In this document: piece by piece, positions 10,243 to 17,330 of the stretch
Numbering within the stretch: position 1 is the stretch's first letter
How the letters are laid out: each line of letters begins with the position of its first letter
Source: Frigoribacterium sp. Leaf415
GTDB taxonomy: Bacteria > Actinomycetota > Actinomycetes > Actinomycetales > Microbacteriaceae
Direction of reading: 5' to 3'
NCBI RefSeq assembly: GCF_001424645.1
Contig: NZ_LMQR01000001.1
Coordinates: 3,047,857-3,111,856, forward strand
Length of the DNA: 64,000 bases
Translations under genes and position numbers: made by a program
Notes under the pieces: generated by a model
Databases searched by the model: none
What the model was told of the DNA's origin: nothing
What the model saw: only the letters and a program-made list of their open reading frames with translations

Positions 10243-10928
10243 AGATCCTCATCGCCGACGACGATCCGCAGCTCGTCCGGGCCCTCACCCTGACCCTCGG
10301 GGCGGTCGGCTACGACATCGCCACCGCCGCCGACGGAGCCGAGGCGCTCCGCGCCGTCGTCGAAGAACATCCCGACGTCGTCATGGTCGACCTCGGCATG
10401 CCGCACGTCGACGGGCTCGGCGTCATCGAAGGCCTCCGCGGCTGGAGCAACATCCCGGTCCTCGTCGTCTCGGGCCGAGCCGGCGCCGCGGACAAGGTCG
10501 AGGCGCTCGATGCCGGCGCCGACGACTACATCACCAAGCCGTTCGCCATGGACGAGCTGTTGGCCCGCCTCCGGGCGCTGACGCGACGGACGACTCCGAC
10601 CCCCGATCAACCGTCCGAGACGTTCGGGGGCATCCGGATCGACTTCGTCGCCAAGAGCGTCGTCCGCGAACCGGACGAGGCGATCCGCTTGACCCCCACC
10701 GAATGGCGCATCCTCGAGATCCTGGTCAGGAACCCGGGGCGTCTCGTCACACGGGAGGACATCCTCACCCGGATCTGGGGTCCGGCACACACCACTGACG
10801 GCGGGTACCTGCGGCTGTACGTCTCCCAACTCCGGAAGAAGCTCGAAGCGGTCCCGGCTCGACCTCGCTACCTCCAGACGGTGCAGGGCATGGGCTACCG
10901 CTTCGTGCCCGACGAGCCGAGCAGCTGA
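10239..10928 (+). CDS. kdpE: Response regulator KdpE
   Basis: A 229-residue OmpR/PhoB-type regulator. The receiver domain has the acidic pair near the N-terminus (ADDDPQ), the phospho-acceptor Asp51 in VDLGMPHVDG, and the conserved Lys in TKPF. The C-terminal winged helix (about 135-225) includes LTPTEWRILEILVRNPGRLV. It activates kdpFABC when phosphorylated by KdpD. The GTG start overlaps the kdpD stop by 4 bases. It ends the operon; the next genes are convergent. Confidence 0.97.
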   Translation: MKILIADDDPQLVRALTLTLGAVGYDIATAADGAEALRAVVEEHPDVVMVDLGMPHVDGLGVIEGLRGWSNIPVLVVSGRAGAADKVEALDAGADDYITKPFAMDELLARLRALTRRTTPTPDQPSETFGGIRIDFVAKSVVREPDEAIRLTPTEWRILEILVRNPGRLVTREDILTRIWGPAHTTDGGYLRLYVSQLRKKLEAVPARPRYLQTVQGMGYRFVPDEPSS

Positions 10929-10982
10929 CCTCGGATGCCACGCGCCTCCTGCCCCCGTCGTCAGGGAAGTACACGATGGCGG

Positions 10983-11456
10983 TCAGAGGACGGGTGCGCT
11001 GAGGGACTCCCTGAGACGTCCGACCCGAACGGGGACGTGGTGATCGAGGACGACGCCCGTCGCCTGGAGGGGGCGGTGCCGCACGAGGTCGAGCACGTCC
11101 GGTTCCGACAGGGCGTCGGCTCGAGAGGCCGGCAAGAGCAGCGCGTTGGTCGAGACGTCCATGCCGTGGGTGTTCGCCGCCACGGCCCGCGTGCGCGACA
11201 AGACGCCGCGAAGGGTCGAGAAGTGAGACCCCGAGACGCGTCCGGAGGCGCGGATGCGTTCCAGGAGGAGGATCTGGCTCACCGGTCGGAGGTGCCGCAG
11301 CTGCGTCTCCAACACGTCGGTCAAGAACCGGCCCGCGTCCCGGGAGTCGCGTCGCGATGCGGCCGAGAAATCGTCGACCTCCAGGGCGAGGGCATCGAAC
11401 TGCGGCCCCGTTCCGTAGAAACGAGTGGCGACGGGGACCGACGTCTTCGACGTCAT
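10983..11456 (-). CDS. Hypothetical protein, last gene of a three-gene coupled operon
   Basis: A 157-residue soluble protein I do not recognise; it has no membrane segment or signal peptide and is rich in Arg, Leu and Ser. Its ATG overlaps the stop of the upstream DUF6611-like gene (ATGA), so the two are co-translated. It converges on kdpE with only 54 bases between the stops. That gap holds one reverse copy of the iterated AGGAGGCGCG sequence at 10941-10950. Confidence 0.65.
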   Translation of the reverse strand: MTSKTSVPVATRFYGTGPQFDALALEVDDFSAASRRDSRDAGRFLTDVLETQLRHLRPVSQILLLERIRASGRVSGSHFSTLRGVLSRTRAVAANTHGMDVSTNALLLPASRADALSEPDVLDLVRHRPLQATGVVLDHHVPVRVGRLRESLSAPVL

Positions 11457-11989
11457 GTCCGGTTCGAATCCGCCGGCAACGCGGTGTAGACCTCGTTCCA
11501 GCGCGCGAGGTACCGCTCGAGCGAGAGGTGGCCTGACGCGAATTCCCGCTCGAGGGCGACGAGCCGCGCAGCCGTCGCGCGGACGCAGGCGGCGTCACCG
11601 AGCACGACCAGACCGCCCGGGGTGCACGTCGAGGACGCCGTCAGCTCTCGCACCGTGGCCCGGAGCCGTGTCGTCATGACGTCGAGGCACAGGAACCCGA
11701 GACCGTAGAGGGCCAGAGCGATCGAGGCCGCCACCGGAGCCGGGACCCGGGATGCCAGGACGAGGAGCGACACGGCCGAGCAGATCGCCCCGGCGACGGG
11801 CCAGATCTGCCGGAGATGGAGGAGCCTCCTCTCGCGGAGGCTCGTTCCCGGTCGGAACACCCGGAGGGTGATCTGCTGCACGACCGTCGACCGAGCCGGA
11901 GCCTGGTCCAACGTGCCCCACGAATGAGCACCGTCCACGACGTCGTGCACGGCGTGACGCATCGTCGGGAGGGCGCCAGGGGTCGTCAT
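11453..11989 (-). CDS. Membrane protein resembling DUF6611
   Basis: A 178-residue protein with two membrane helices in the middle (about residues 60-105). An N-terminal WGTLDQAPARSTVV segment and a FRPGTSLRERRLLHLRQIWP segment recall actinobacterial DUF6611 proteins; this match is from memory and needs a profile search. The C-terminal part is soluble and contains REFASGHLSLERYLARW, an amphipathic SHOCT-like helix. The ATG at 11989 is chosen over a long in-frame upstream extension because it overlaps the stop of the preceding gene (ATGA). Function unknown; probably acts at the membrane with its two operon neighbours. Confidence 0.65.
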   Translation of the reverse strand: MTTPGALPTMRHAVHDVVDGAHSWGTLDQAPARSTVVQQITLRVFRPGTSLRERRLLHLRQIWPVAGAICSAVSLLVLASRVPAPVAASIALALYGLGFLCLDVMTTRLRATVRELTASSTCTPGGLVVLGDAACVRATAARLVALEREFASGHLSLERYLARWNEVYTALPADSNRT

Positions 11990-12495
11990 CGTCGGCTCTG
12001 GTGCCGGCGCAGACGCCCGACCGTGATGTCGCCCGGGCACGGGACCGCCAGGAGGTCGCCGATGCGAAGGTCTCCGGGCAGGTCGGCCACGGCGAGATCG
12101 GGCCCCTCGTCCTGCAGGCCGATCACCATGGCCACGTCGTGGGCCGTCGAGATCCGCCCGATCAGACGCAGCTCCCCGATGGCGACGGGCACCGCACCCA
12201 GTCGGGCGTCCACCTGGACGACGATCGCACCGGAGCTGTGGCGACAGACGTTGCTGACGGTGACGACGATCGCCGTGGCGTCGTCGACGGTCGACACCCG
12301 GCCACCGGAGCGGGGCACGAGGGCAGCGCCCGTGTGGACGCACGGCGTCTCGCAGATGCTCGCCAGGCGGACGAGGGACACCCCGCCGATGACGACGTCG
12401 TCCAGGGTCGGACGAGTCCGTTCCGGCCAGGCGTCGGGGACGAACGGGTCGGCGATCACCCGTCGCATCGAGGGAAGGATGTCCGTGAGGGTCAT
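11986..12495 (-). CDS. Hypothetical protein, first gene of the three-gene operon
   Basis: A 169-residue protein without membrane segments, rich in Val, Ile and Gly and likely mostly beta-strand. Cys residues in ASICETPCVH and SNVCRHSS could bind metal or form disulfides, but no known family was recognised. It is the promoter-proximal gene of a minus-strand operon whose three frames overlap by 4 bases each. The upstream region holds an inverted repeat that may regulate the operon. Confidence 0.6.
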   Translation of the reverse strand: MTLTDILPSMRRVIADPFVPDAWPERTRPTLDDVVIGGVSLVRLASICETPCVHTGAALVPRSGGRVSTVDDATAIVVTVSNVCRHSSGAIVVQVDARLGAVPVAIGELRLIGRISTAHDVAMVIGLQDEGPDLAVADLPGDLRIGDLLAVPCPGDITVGRLRRHQSRR

Positions 12496-12502
12496 GAACG
12501 GA

Positions 12503-12539
12503 CCTGACGCGCGACACGGCGGTCGCAGGTCGTGTCAGG
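12503..12539. promoter_or_regulatory. Nested inverted repeat upstream of the hypothetical operon
   Basis: Half-sites CGACACG (12512-12518) and CGTGTC (from 12531) are inverted. The outer CCTGAC (12503-12508) pairs with the GTCAGG ending at 12539. It sits just upstream of the operon start at 12495 and could be an operator or an mRNA leader hairpin. Confidence 0.3.
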
Positions 12540-12746
12540 GGTGGCCGGCGATGAGTGCATGAGACAGTCCTAAGCGGCCCAGCCGCGCGAGACGGAGTCC
12601 CTTGCGACATCCGAACGCCGTGGCCCCACATCCTGACGCAACCCGTGCGCGAGGACCTCGTCACCCTTCGACGCGGGCCGCCATCCGGGCCGCCCAGGGA
12701 GTCTCCGACCGGGCCCCGGCCGCGGTCTGCCGGGGGGCCCCGACCG

Positions 12747-13175
12747 TCAGTCGGTCGACGGCAACCGGAGCGCCGCGGTGTAGTCGGTCCCGTGCCTCGG
12801 GTGGGAGGCGAAGCGGCGCAGGTCCGAGTGATCACCACGGCAGATGGCCGCCGCCATGCGATGGGCGCGGGCGGCGTTGCGGACGGGAGAGTACTGGTCC
12901 GCATCCGGTTGCACGGCGGTGAGATCGGCAGCGAGGCGATCGTGGTGCGAGGCCGCGACCTCGAGGTCCCCGCCGCTGTCCCGCGTGATGGTCGCCGCCA
13001 ATCGCAGCTGCGACTCGAGGGTCTGCACTCCGACGTCGGTGGGCTCGTTCGTCCTCAGGACGCGGACCAGCTCGCCGAGGGCGAGCGTCCGGGCCCAGGC
13101 GGTGAGGCGAGACGACTCGCTCACCGGTGACCTGGCCATGTAGCGCTCGATGCGTTCGAGCAGGGGGTCCGTCAT
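12747..13175 (-). CDS. Hypothetical soluble protein
   Basis: A 142-residue protein of unknown function, predicted mostly alpha-helical with many Arg, Ala and His residues and no membrane segment. Hydrophobic residues recur in helical spacing through TAWARTLALGELVRVLRTNE and later helices. It stands alone between the three-gene operon (251-base gap) and the DUF6504 gene, all on the same strand. Competing plus-strand frames exist, but this frame has the more protein-like composition. Confidence 0.55.
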   Translation of the reverse strand: MTDPLLERIERYMARSPVSESSRLTAWARTLALGELVRVLRTNEPTDVGVQTLESQLRLAATITRDSGGDLEVAASHHDRLAADLTAVQPDADQYSPVRNAARAHRMAAAICRGDHSDLRRFASHPRHGTDYTAALRLPSTD

Positions 13176-13211
13176 GACGTCATCCTCGCAGCCGCCCGTC
13201 GTCGTCCCGGG

Positions 13212-13484
13212 TCAGTCGTAGACGCGCCCCAGCACCCAGCCGCCGTCGGTGCCGAGGACGACCTCGAACATGTGGGTGGTGCCGTCGTCGTCGGTGGCCT
13301 GGAAGCGCCAGCCGACGAAGCGACGGGGCGGGTGCGTGATGAAGGCGGGCGTGACCGCCGGCTCGACCCGCAGCTCGGTCGGGGTGTCGCTCACCCGCCA
13401 CCGTCGGCAGGACCAGACCAGCCGCGCCGGCAGGTCGCGCTCGAACCACAGCGCGACGGGCTCGTGGGTGGTCTGGGTGCTCAT
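13212..13484 (-). CDS. DUF6504-type small protein under a LexA box
   Basis: A 90-residue protein with the pattern of actinobacterial DUF6504 proteins: a Phe-Val/Leu-Trp-Arg-x-Arg-Arg-Tyr/Trp-x-Val core seen here as RLVWSCRRWRVSD, then a mixed beta domain ending in GGWVLGRVYD. From recall, such proteins are often encoded with imuB and dnaE2, the SOS mutagenesis cassette; neither gene is present here. The ATG at 13484 is chosen because AGGAGGAC lies 7 bases upstream; a longer frame would start inside that ribosome site. A perfect LexA box lies just upstream, at 13502-13517, so the gene is probably induced by DNA damage. Confidence 0.75.
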   Translation of the reverse strand: MSTQTTHEPVALWFERDLPARLVWSCRRWRVSDTPTELRVEPAVTPAFITHPPRRFVGWRFQATDDDGTTHMFEVVLGTDGGWVLGRVYD

Positions 13485-13501
13485 GTCGTCCTCCTGCACG
13501 T

Positions 13502-13517
13502 TCGAACGTGTGTTCGA
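13502..13517. promoter_or_regulatory. LexA (SOS) box
   Basis: TCGAACGTGTGTTCGA matches the actinobacterial/Gram-positive SOS consensus CGAAC-N4-GTTCG and is a perfect palindrome outside the central four bases. It lies 18 bases upstream of the DUF6504 ATG. The divergent plus-strand gene starts 148 bases away on the other side and might share the site. Confidence 0.85.
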
Positions 13518-13664
13518 ACGGATCGAGTGTAGGTCAGGCCAAAGGGGTGGGCAACCAGATCACGGTCGTCTTCCCGGACAGGGGGTCGAACGGGGTGCCC
13601 GGCGCTGGATATGATCCGGCGTGACCCGGCCATCCGACGGCCCGGTCGCCGAAGGGGAACGACC

Positions 13665-14441
13665 GTGAGCACACCGATCGAGCCGGGCGTGCCCGACCAG
13701 CAGCCGCAACAGCAGGGGTGGCCGCAGCCCGAGCAGCAGCCGTCCGGCTGGCAGCCCCACTCCCACTCCCAGCCGCAGCCGCAGGCCCAGGCGCCCTGGC
13801 AGCCGTGGCCGACGCAGGACCCCTACGCCGCGCCTCCTGCGTTCCTCCCCGCCATGCCGGTGCAGCCCTCGAAGACGCCGTGGGTCCTCGCGATCGTCGG
13901 CACGGCCGTCGTCGCCCTGATCGTCGGCGGCGGGGCCGGCCTGCTCGGCGGGATGACGCTCGCCGGCGGCTCGGCCGGCTACGACGACGGCTACACCTCC
14001 GGCGGCGAGGACCCCACGACGTACTTCGGTTCGGACGCGGTCTACGGCGACTACCTCTACCCGCTCGACTTCTCGGGGGTGACCGGCGTGGACGGGCTCG
14101 ACGTCGGCACCTGCTTCACCGTCGGCGACCTCGGCCGCGAGGGCACCGGCGACGTCGAGACGACCTCCTGCGACGAGGCTCACGACGAGGAGGCCTACCT
14201 GGTGAGCGAGCTGGACGGTGGCGCGTTCCCCGGCGGCGTCGAGGTCCTCGACGAGGCGGCCGCCCTCTGCGACGCGGCCTTCGACGACTACGTCGGGGCC
14301 TCGTACGACGAGTCCCTCGCCGACTACGGCGTGCTCGCCCCGACCGAGAAGGGCTGGGACGACGGCGAGCGCTCGGTCGTCTGCTACGTGTACACCTACG
14401 GCACGAGCCGCGTCGGCAGCCTGGCGGACTCGGGCGTCTAG
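13665..14441 (+). CDS. Septum-formation-type membrane protein (DUF4190/Septum_form-like)
   Basis: A 258-residue protein with three parts. The cytoplasmic N-terminus (about 1-75) is rich in Pro, Gln and Trp. One membrane helix (TPWVLAIVGTAVVALIVGGG) spans about residues 80-105. An acidic extracytoplasmic domain follows, containing the LDVGTCFTVGD segment and paired Cys residues (TTSCDEAHDEE, ALCDAAFDDY, VVCYVY). The Cys-containing domain after a Pro-rich tail is the usual plan of actinobacterial septum-formation family proteins. The GTG start at 13665 has a GAAGGGGA ribosome site; an 18-residue longer ATG start has none. Its stop overlaps the convergent SGNH-like gene by 4 bases. Confidence 0.7.
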   Translation: MSTPIEPGVPDQQPQQQGWPQPEQQPSGWQPHSHSQPQPQAQAPWQPWPTQDPYAAPPAFLPAMPVQPSKTPWVLAIVGTAVVALIVGGGAGLLGGMTLAGGSAGYDDGYTSGGEDPTTYFGSDAVYGDYLYPLDFSGVTGVDGLDVGTCFTVGDLGREGTGDVETTSCDEAHDEEAYLVSELDGGAFPGGVEVLDEAAALCDAAFDDYVGASYDESLADYGVLAPTEKGWDDGERSVVCYVYTYGTSRVGSLADSGV

Positions 14442-15274
14442 GCCGGGACGCCGGGCCCGGCGCCGCTCTCGCAGGGCGAGTCGGCGGCATCGGCACCGGC
14501 ACCGGCACCGGCACCGGCACCGGCGTCGGCACCGACCAGCGACGTCACGACGGTCGGCGCGATCGCCTGTCCCCATCGCCGGTGCATGGTGGCCCACGAC
14601 AGCAGCTCCTGGTGGTACAGCCCCTCCGAGCGCCACTCGGGGAACGGCACCCACGAGGCGCCGGGCGTGGTGAGGGCGACCCGCGCCGTCAGGGCGTTGA
14701 GTCGTTCGATCTGCTGCGTCAGCAGGCGCTTCGCGACCGGCGGGATCGGCCGGAACTCCGCCATCGGCGGGATGCCGACGTAGACGATGCGGCAGTCCGG
14801 GCCGGCCGTCTCGCGCACCCGGACCGCGAGGCGACGGAGCGAGGCCTCCCACGAGGTGCCGCTCGTGGCGAGCAACACGTCGCAGATGCCGAGCAGCACC
14901 ACGGCTGCGTCGGCACGTCCGGCCGGCAGCTCGACCCGAGCGGCCTCGGCGGCCGTCAGCACGGGTGCCGAGACCTCGTGCCACGTGACGCCACGGCCCC
15001 GGGCCGACCCGACCAGGCGCGCGGTCTGGCTGGCGCAGGTCAGGTCGTGGGCGAGCACGCCGAACCCCTCGACGGCGATGCTGCCGACGAAAAGCAGGCG
15101 GTCGGGGTCGGGGCCGTCCACGGTCATGCGGCGGGCGTCGCGGGGGAAGGGCGCGCGGGCCACCTCGCGCCGGTAGAGCGCGAGGTGCAGGTGGAAGAGG
15201 GGCTTGGTGGCCCGCACCACCGCCGCGATCAGGCGGCCGTGTCGGCGGGGGGTCGGGGTCTCGACCAGGGGCAT
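14438..15274 (-). CDS. SGNH/GDSL-hydrolase-like protein
   Basis: A 278-residue protein with the outline of an SGNH hydrolase: a first block LLFVGSIAVEGFG, a middle block AAVVLLGICDVLL where the Asn/Asp block is expected, and a late His in MHRRWG. The usual GDS nucleophile block reads GS, without the Asp, so activity is uncertain. Related acyl-esterases remodel cell-surface polysaccharides, but no substrate is evident. There is no clear signal peptide. The ATG at 15274 is preferred over a TTG 12 bases upstream. The C-terminus carries an (Ala-Gly)n tract made by a GGCACC hexamer repeat, which may vary in length. Confidence 0.6.
   Translation of the reverse strand: MPLVETPTPRRHGRLIAAVVRATKPLFHLHLALYRREVARAPFPRDARRMTVDGPDPDRLLFVGSIAVEGFGVLAHDLTCASQTARLVGSARGRGVTWHEVSAPVLTAAEAARVELPAGRADAAVVLLGICDVLLATSGTSWEASLRRLAVRVRETAGPDCRIVYVGIPPMAEFRPIPPVAKRLLTQQIERLNALTARVALTTPGASWVPFPEWRSEGLYHQELLSWATMHRRWGQAIAPTVVTSLVGADAGAGAGAGAGADAADSPCESGAGPGVPA
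14492..14533. repeat. GGCACC hexanucleotide repeat
   Basis: Five perfect GGCACC units (14492-14521), one GGCGTC variant and one more perfect unit. It lies in the C-terminal coding part of the SGNH-like gene, where it encodes an Ala-Gly tract; changes in unit number would keep the frame. Confidence 0.9.
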
Positions 15275-15489
15275 GTGTGTTCGCAATCCGTGCAGTGCAG
15301 GAGGCGCGGCCTCCGTCGGTCTCGTCCTGGGGCCTGGGACAGTCTGCCGGTCCCCCGAAAGGAGGACAGGCCCCCGTTGGGGGAGGGGTGGCGCGAATCG
15401 GCTGGATTCCGGGCCGGGAGGGGCGAAGGAGGTGCGGCGACGGGGCTGCGGAAGGCGCGCGCTGTCCGCAATGCGAACAGCCTCAGCGA

Positions 15490-15510
15490 GTAGCTAGATG
15501 GCCTAACTAC
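15490..15510. promoter_or_regulatory. Inverted repeat GTAGCTA-N7-TAACTAC
   Basis: Six of seven positions pair between GTAGCTA and TAACTAC. It is an A/T-rich island in GC-rich DNA, about 120 bases upstream of the microprotein genes. Its half-sites resemble those of the GntR-type palindrome at 33961-33984 (TAGCTA/TAGTTA). It may be an operator overlapping a promoter. Confidence 0.3.
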
Positions 15511-15551
15511 CCCATGGTTTCATTCGTGTGTACCGACTTCACGGGCGGTGC

Positions 15552-15577
15552 GGGCCGCGGCGCACGAGCCGCGGCCC
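15552..15577 (+). terminator. Perfect 10-bp GC hairpin
   Basis: GGGCCGCGGC, a 6-base loop, then GCCGCGGCCC. No U-tract follows. It lies 55 bases upstream of the microprotein start, so it is either an attenuator-like leader hairpin or a structural barrier rather than a gene-end terminator. Confidence 0.4.
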
Positions 15578-15631
15578 CCAGAGACCAGCATCACGGGCAG
15601 GCAGCACAGGGCTGCCGAGAACGGACACACC

Positions 15632-15802
15632 ATGACACTCCTCACGCCGTCGCGTCGCCGCTCCGACACGGGTCGCAGCCCCTTCTCCGAGGTCCGCGAG
15701 ACCGAACGCCAGGCGACCCTCTTCGTCATCGCCACGGCGGCCGTCGGGGCGAGCGCCAGCCTCGTCGCCGCCCTCTTCCTCAGCAACGGGCTGTTCCTGT
15801 GA
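15632..15802 (+). CDS. 56-residue single-helix membrane protein
   Basis: ATG start at 15632. A basic, Ser/Arg-rich N-terminus (TPSRRRSDTGRSPFSEVRE) is followed by one membrane helix (LFVIATAAVGASASLVAALF) and ends SNGLFL. By the positive-inside rule the N-terminus is cytoplasmic. The stop overlaps the start of a second microprotein (GTGA). No family recognised; the in-frame extension upstream of 15632 crosses the leader hairpin and looks non-coding. Confidence 0.55.
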   Translation: MTLLTPSRRRSDTGRSPFSEVRETERQATLFVIATAAVGASASLVAALFLSNGLFL

Positions 15803-15882
15803 ACGACGACCTGACGTACGTCGAACTCGCTCCCACCGAGCCCCTCGACCTCTCGATGCTCTTCGAGGCCGACGCGGCCTGA
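15799..15882 (+). CDS. 27-residue acidic microprotein coupled to the preceding gene
   Basis: GTG start overlapping the upstream stop by 4 bases. The peptide is strongly acidic (VNDDLTYVELAPTEPLDLSM then LFEADAA) with no Lys or Arg. A basic membrane peptide followed by a coupled acidic peptide suggests that the two interact; this is inference. It has no lanthipeptide-type core (no Cys), and no modifying enzyme gene is nearby. Confidence 0.4.
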   Translation: MNDDLTYVELAPTEPLDLSMLFEADAA

Positions 15883-15940
15883 CCCCGCAGGGACGCGACG
15901 TCCATGCGGTTCCGAGCCGGCGCCTCCTACCCTTGACGCC

Positions 15941-16366
15941 ATGCAGACCCTCGACCCGGCGCGCGTCAGCCCGGCCTCACGGCTCGACGACCGCTACGGC
16001 CGACGCCCCGGCCGAGCCCGGCGCTCGCGGCTGATCGCCCTCGTCGCGGGCGGCGTCGTGGCCGTCGTGGTGGCGGCCTGGGTCGTGCTCGTCGCCTTCG
16101 ACGGCGACTCGGCCGAACTCGAGGTGAGCCACTACGGCTTCACCGTCGCCGGCGACGACGCGGTCGAGGTGCAGTACACGATCAACGTCGCGGGCGGCAC
16201 CGACGTCGCCTGCGCGGTGCAGGCGCTGAACGAGAACCGCGCGGTGGTCGGGTGGAAGGTCGTCGACCTGCCCGCCGTCGACACGTTCACCCAGACCTAC
16301 ACGACCTCGCTCGTGACCAGCGAGCGTGCCGTGACCGGCTCCGCTTACCGCTGCTGGGTGCCCTGA
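15941..16366 (+). CDS. DUF4307 family membrane protein
   Basis: A 141-residue protein: basic N-terminus with RLDDRYGRR, one membrane helix (about residues 30-53), then an extracytoplasmic beta domain ending with the conserved SAYRCWVP tail; a second Cys lies in VACAVQALN. The RYGR-before-helix and C-terminal Cys pattern is that of DUF4307, an actinobacterial family of unknown function. It is a monocistronic gene, convergent with an oxidoreductase gene and separated from it by a palindromic terminator. Confidence 0.8.
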   Translation: MQTLDPARVSPASRLDDRYGRRPGRARRSRLIALVAGGVVAVVVAAWVVLVAFDGDSAELEVSHYGFTVAGDDAVEVQYTINVAGGTDVACAVQALNENRAVVGWKVVDLPAVDTFTQTYTTSLVTSERAVTGSAYRCWVP

Positions 16367-16400
16367 CCGGTCGCGAGGCCGACCGCACCTCCACGAACGA

Positions 16401-16436
16401 CGCGACCCGCGCCTCCTGCAGGAGGCGCGGGTCGCG
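16401..16436. terminator. 36-bp perfect palindrome formed by two inverted copies of the iterated motif
   Basis: The 18-base left arm begins CGCGACCCGCGCCTCCT and the right arm is its exact complement through AGGAGGCGCGGGTCGCG. It lies in the 100-base gap between two convergent genes (stops at 16366 and 16467), the classic place for a bidirectional terminator. There is no long U-tract. Both arms are copies of AGGAGGCGCGGGTC. Confidence 0.8.
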
Positions 16437-16466
16437 TTCGTCGGGCGGCGTCACCGCCCGGCCGGG

Positions 16467-17117
16467 TCAGGAGGCCTGTGGCACCCGGTTCGCCTTCGCG
16501 AGGTTGGCGACGAGCTCGTCCTTCGTCTGGCGCACGACGTAGGCCGGACGGTCACGCTCGACGCGCCAGCTCTCGGACAGCGGGCTGACGTCGACGGTGT
16601 CGAAGCCGAGCTCGTCGTAGAGGTCGGTCATCAGGGCGACGGCCTCGGGCGAGTCGCTCGACGTGGCCAGGGCGCGGCGGTCGGGGGTCCCGGCCGGGGC
16701 GACGTCGGTGGTGATGTCCTTGGCCATGATGTGGTTGAAGCCCTTGACGACCTTGCTGGTCGGAAGGTGGCGCTGCAGCATCTCGGACACCGTGTCGGTG
16801 CCGGCGTCGAGGGCGGCGATGTGGCCGTCGCGCTCGAAGTAGTAGTTGTTCGTGTCGATCACGGTCTTGCCCGCGAGCGGCTCGACCGGCACCTGGTCGA
16901 CGTTCTTGAGGGGGACGGTGACGACGACCACGTCGCCTGCCGCACCGGCCTCGGTCGCGGTGGCGGCCCGGGCCTTCGGGCCGAGGTCGGCCACGAGGTC
17001 GGCGAGGGTCTCGGGCCCGCGCGAGTTGCTGATCACGACGTCGTGCCCGTGGGCGATGACCGCCCGGGCGACCTGGCTGCCGATGTTGCCTGCTCCGATG
17101 ATTCCGTAAGTTGTCAT
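16467..17117 (-). CDS. NADPH-dependent F420-reductase-type oxidoreductase
   Basis: A 216-residue protein with an N-terminal Rossmann motif (YGIIGAGNIGSQVARA) and the NADP-type SNSRG segment after the second strand. It continues with DVVVVTVPLK and TVIDTNNYY, and a C-terminal helical part. This is the F420_oxidored/NADP-oxidoreductase coenzyme F420-dependent family, which moves hydride between NADPH and F420 or a similar acceptor; many members have unknown substrates. ATG start at 17117. It is a single gene facing the DUF4307 gene and divergent from the kinase gene. Confidence 0.85.
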   Translation of the reverse strand: MTTYGIIGAGNIGSQVARAVIAHGHDVVISNSRGPETLADLVADLGPKARAATATEAGAAGDVVVVTVPLKNVDQVPVEPLAGKTVIDTNNYYFERDGHIAALDAGTDTVSEMLQRHLPTSKVVKGFNHIMAKDITTDVAPAGTPDRRALATSSDSPEAVALMTDLYDELGFDTVDVSPLSESWRVERDRPAYVVRQTKDELVANLAKANRVPQAS

Positions 17118-17330
17118 GGGCAACTCAACCGGCGGCCCGCTCGATGCCTTCCCGACGATGCCGTTCTCCCAGGGCATCGCAAGGTCCGGGCGGCTCGTGC
17201 CGTGATCGCGGGTGGTGGTCCCGGGTGGTGCCCGTGACCCCGTCGTGATGCGATCGTCACCCGCGCCACCGTCACCTGATGGCCCCGCATGCGACAGGAT
17301 GGACCCCACACGAGTCACGAGGGGGAGGCG

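Larger units (their letters stand above)
15275..15631. other. Intergenic stretch between the SGNH-like gene and the microprotein pair
   Basis: About 350 bases without a convincing gene. It holds one AGGAGGCGCG copy (15299-15308), a G/C-rich stretch with GGAGGACAGG and CCCCCGTTGGGGG elements, an inverted repeat at 15490-15510 and a strong hairpin at 15552-15577. The structured leader could be an RNA regulatory element, but no known riboswitch class was recognised. Confidence 0.4.

Noticed and set aside
15299..15440. Known riboswitch in the G/C-rich stretch
   Set aside because: The GGACAGG and CCCCC/GGGGG elements do not match a class I can name; left as an unidentified leader.
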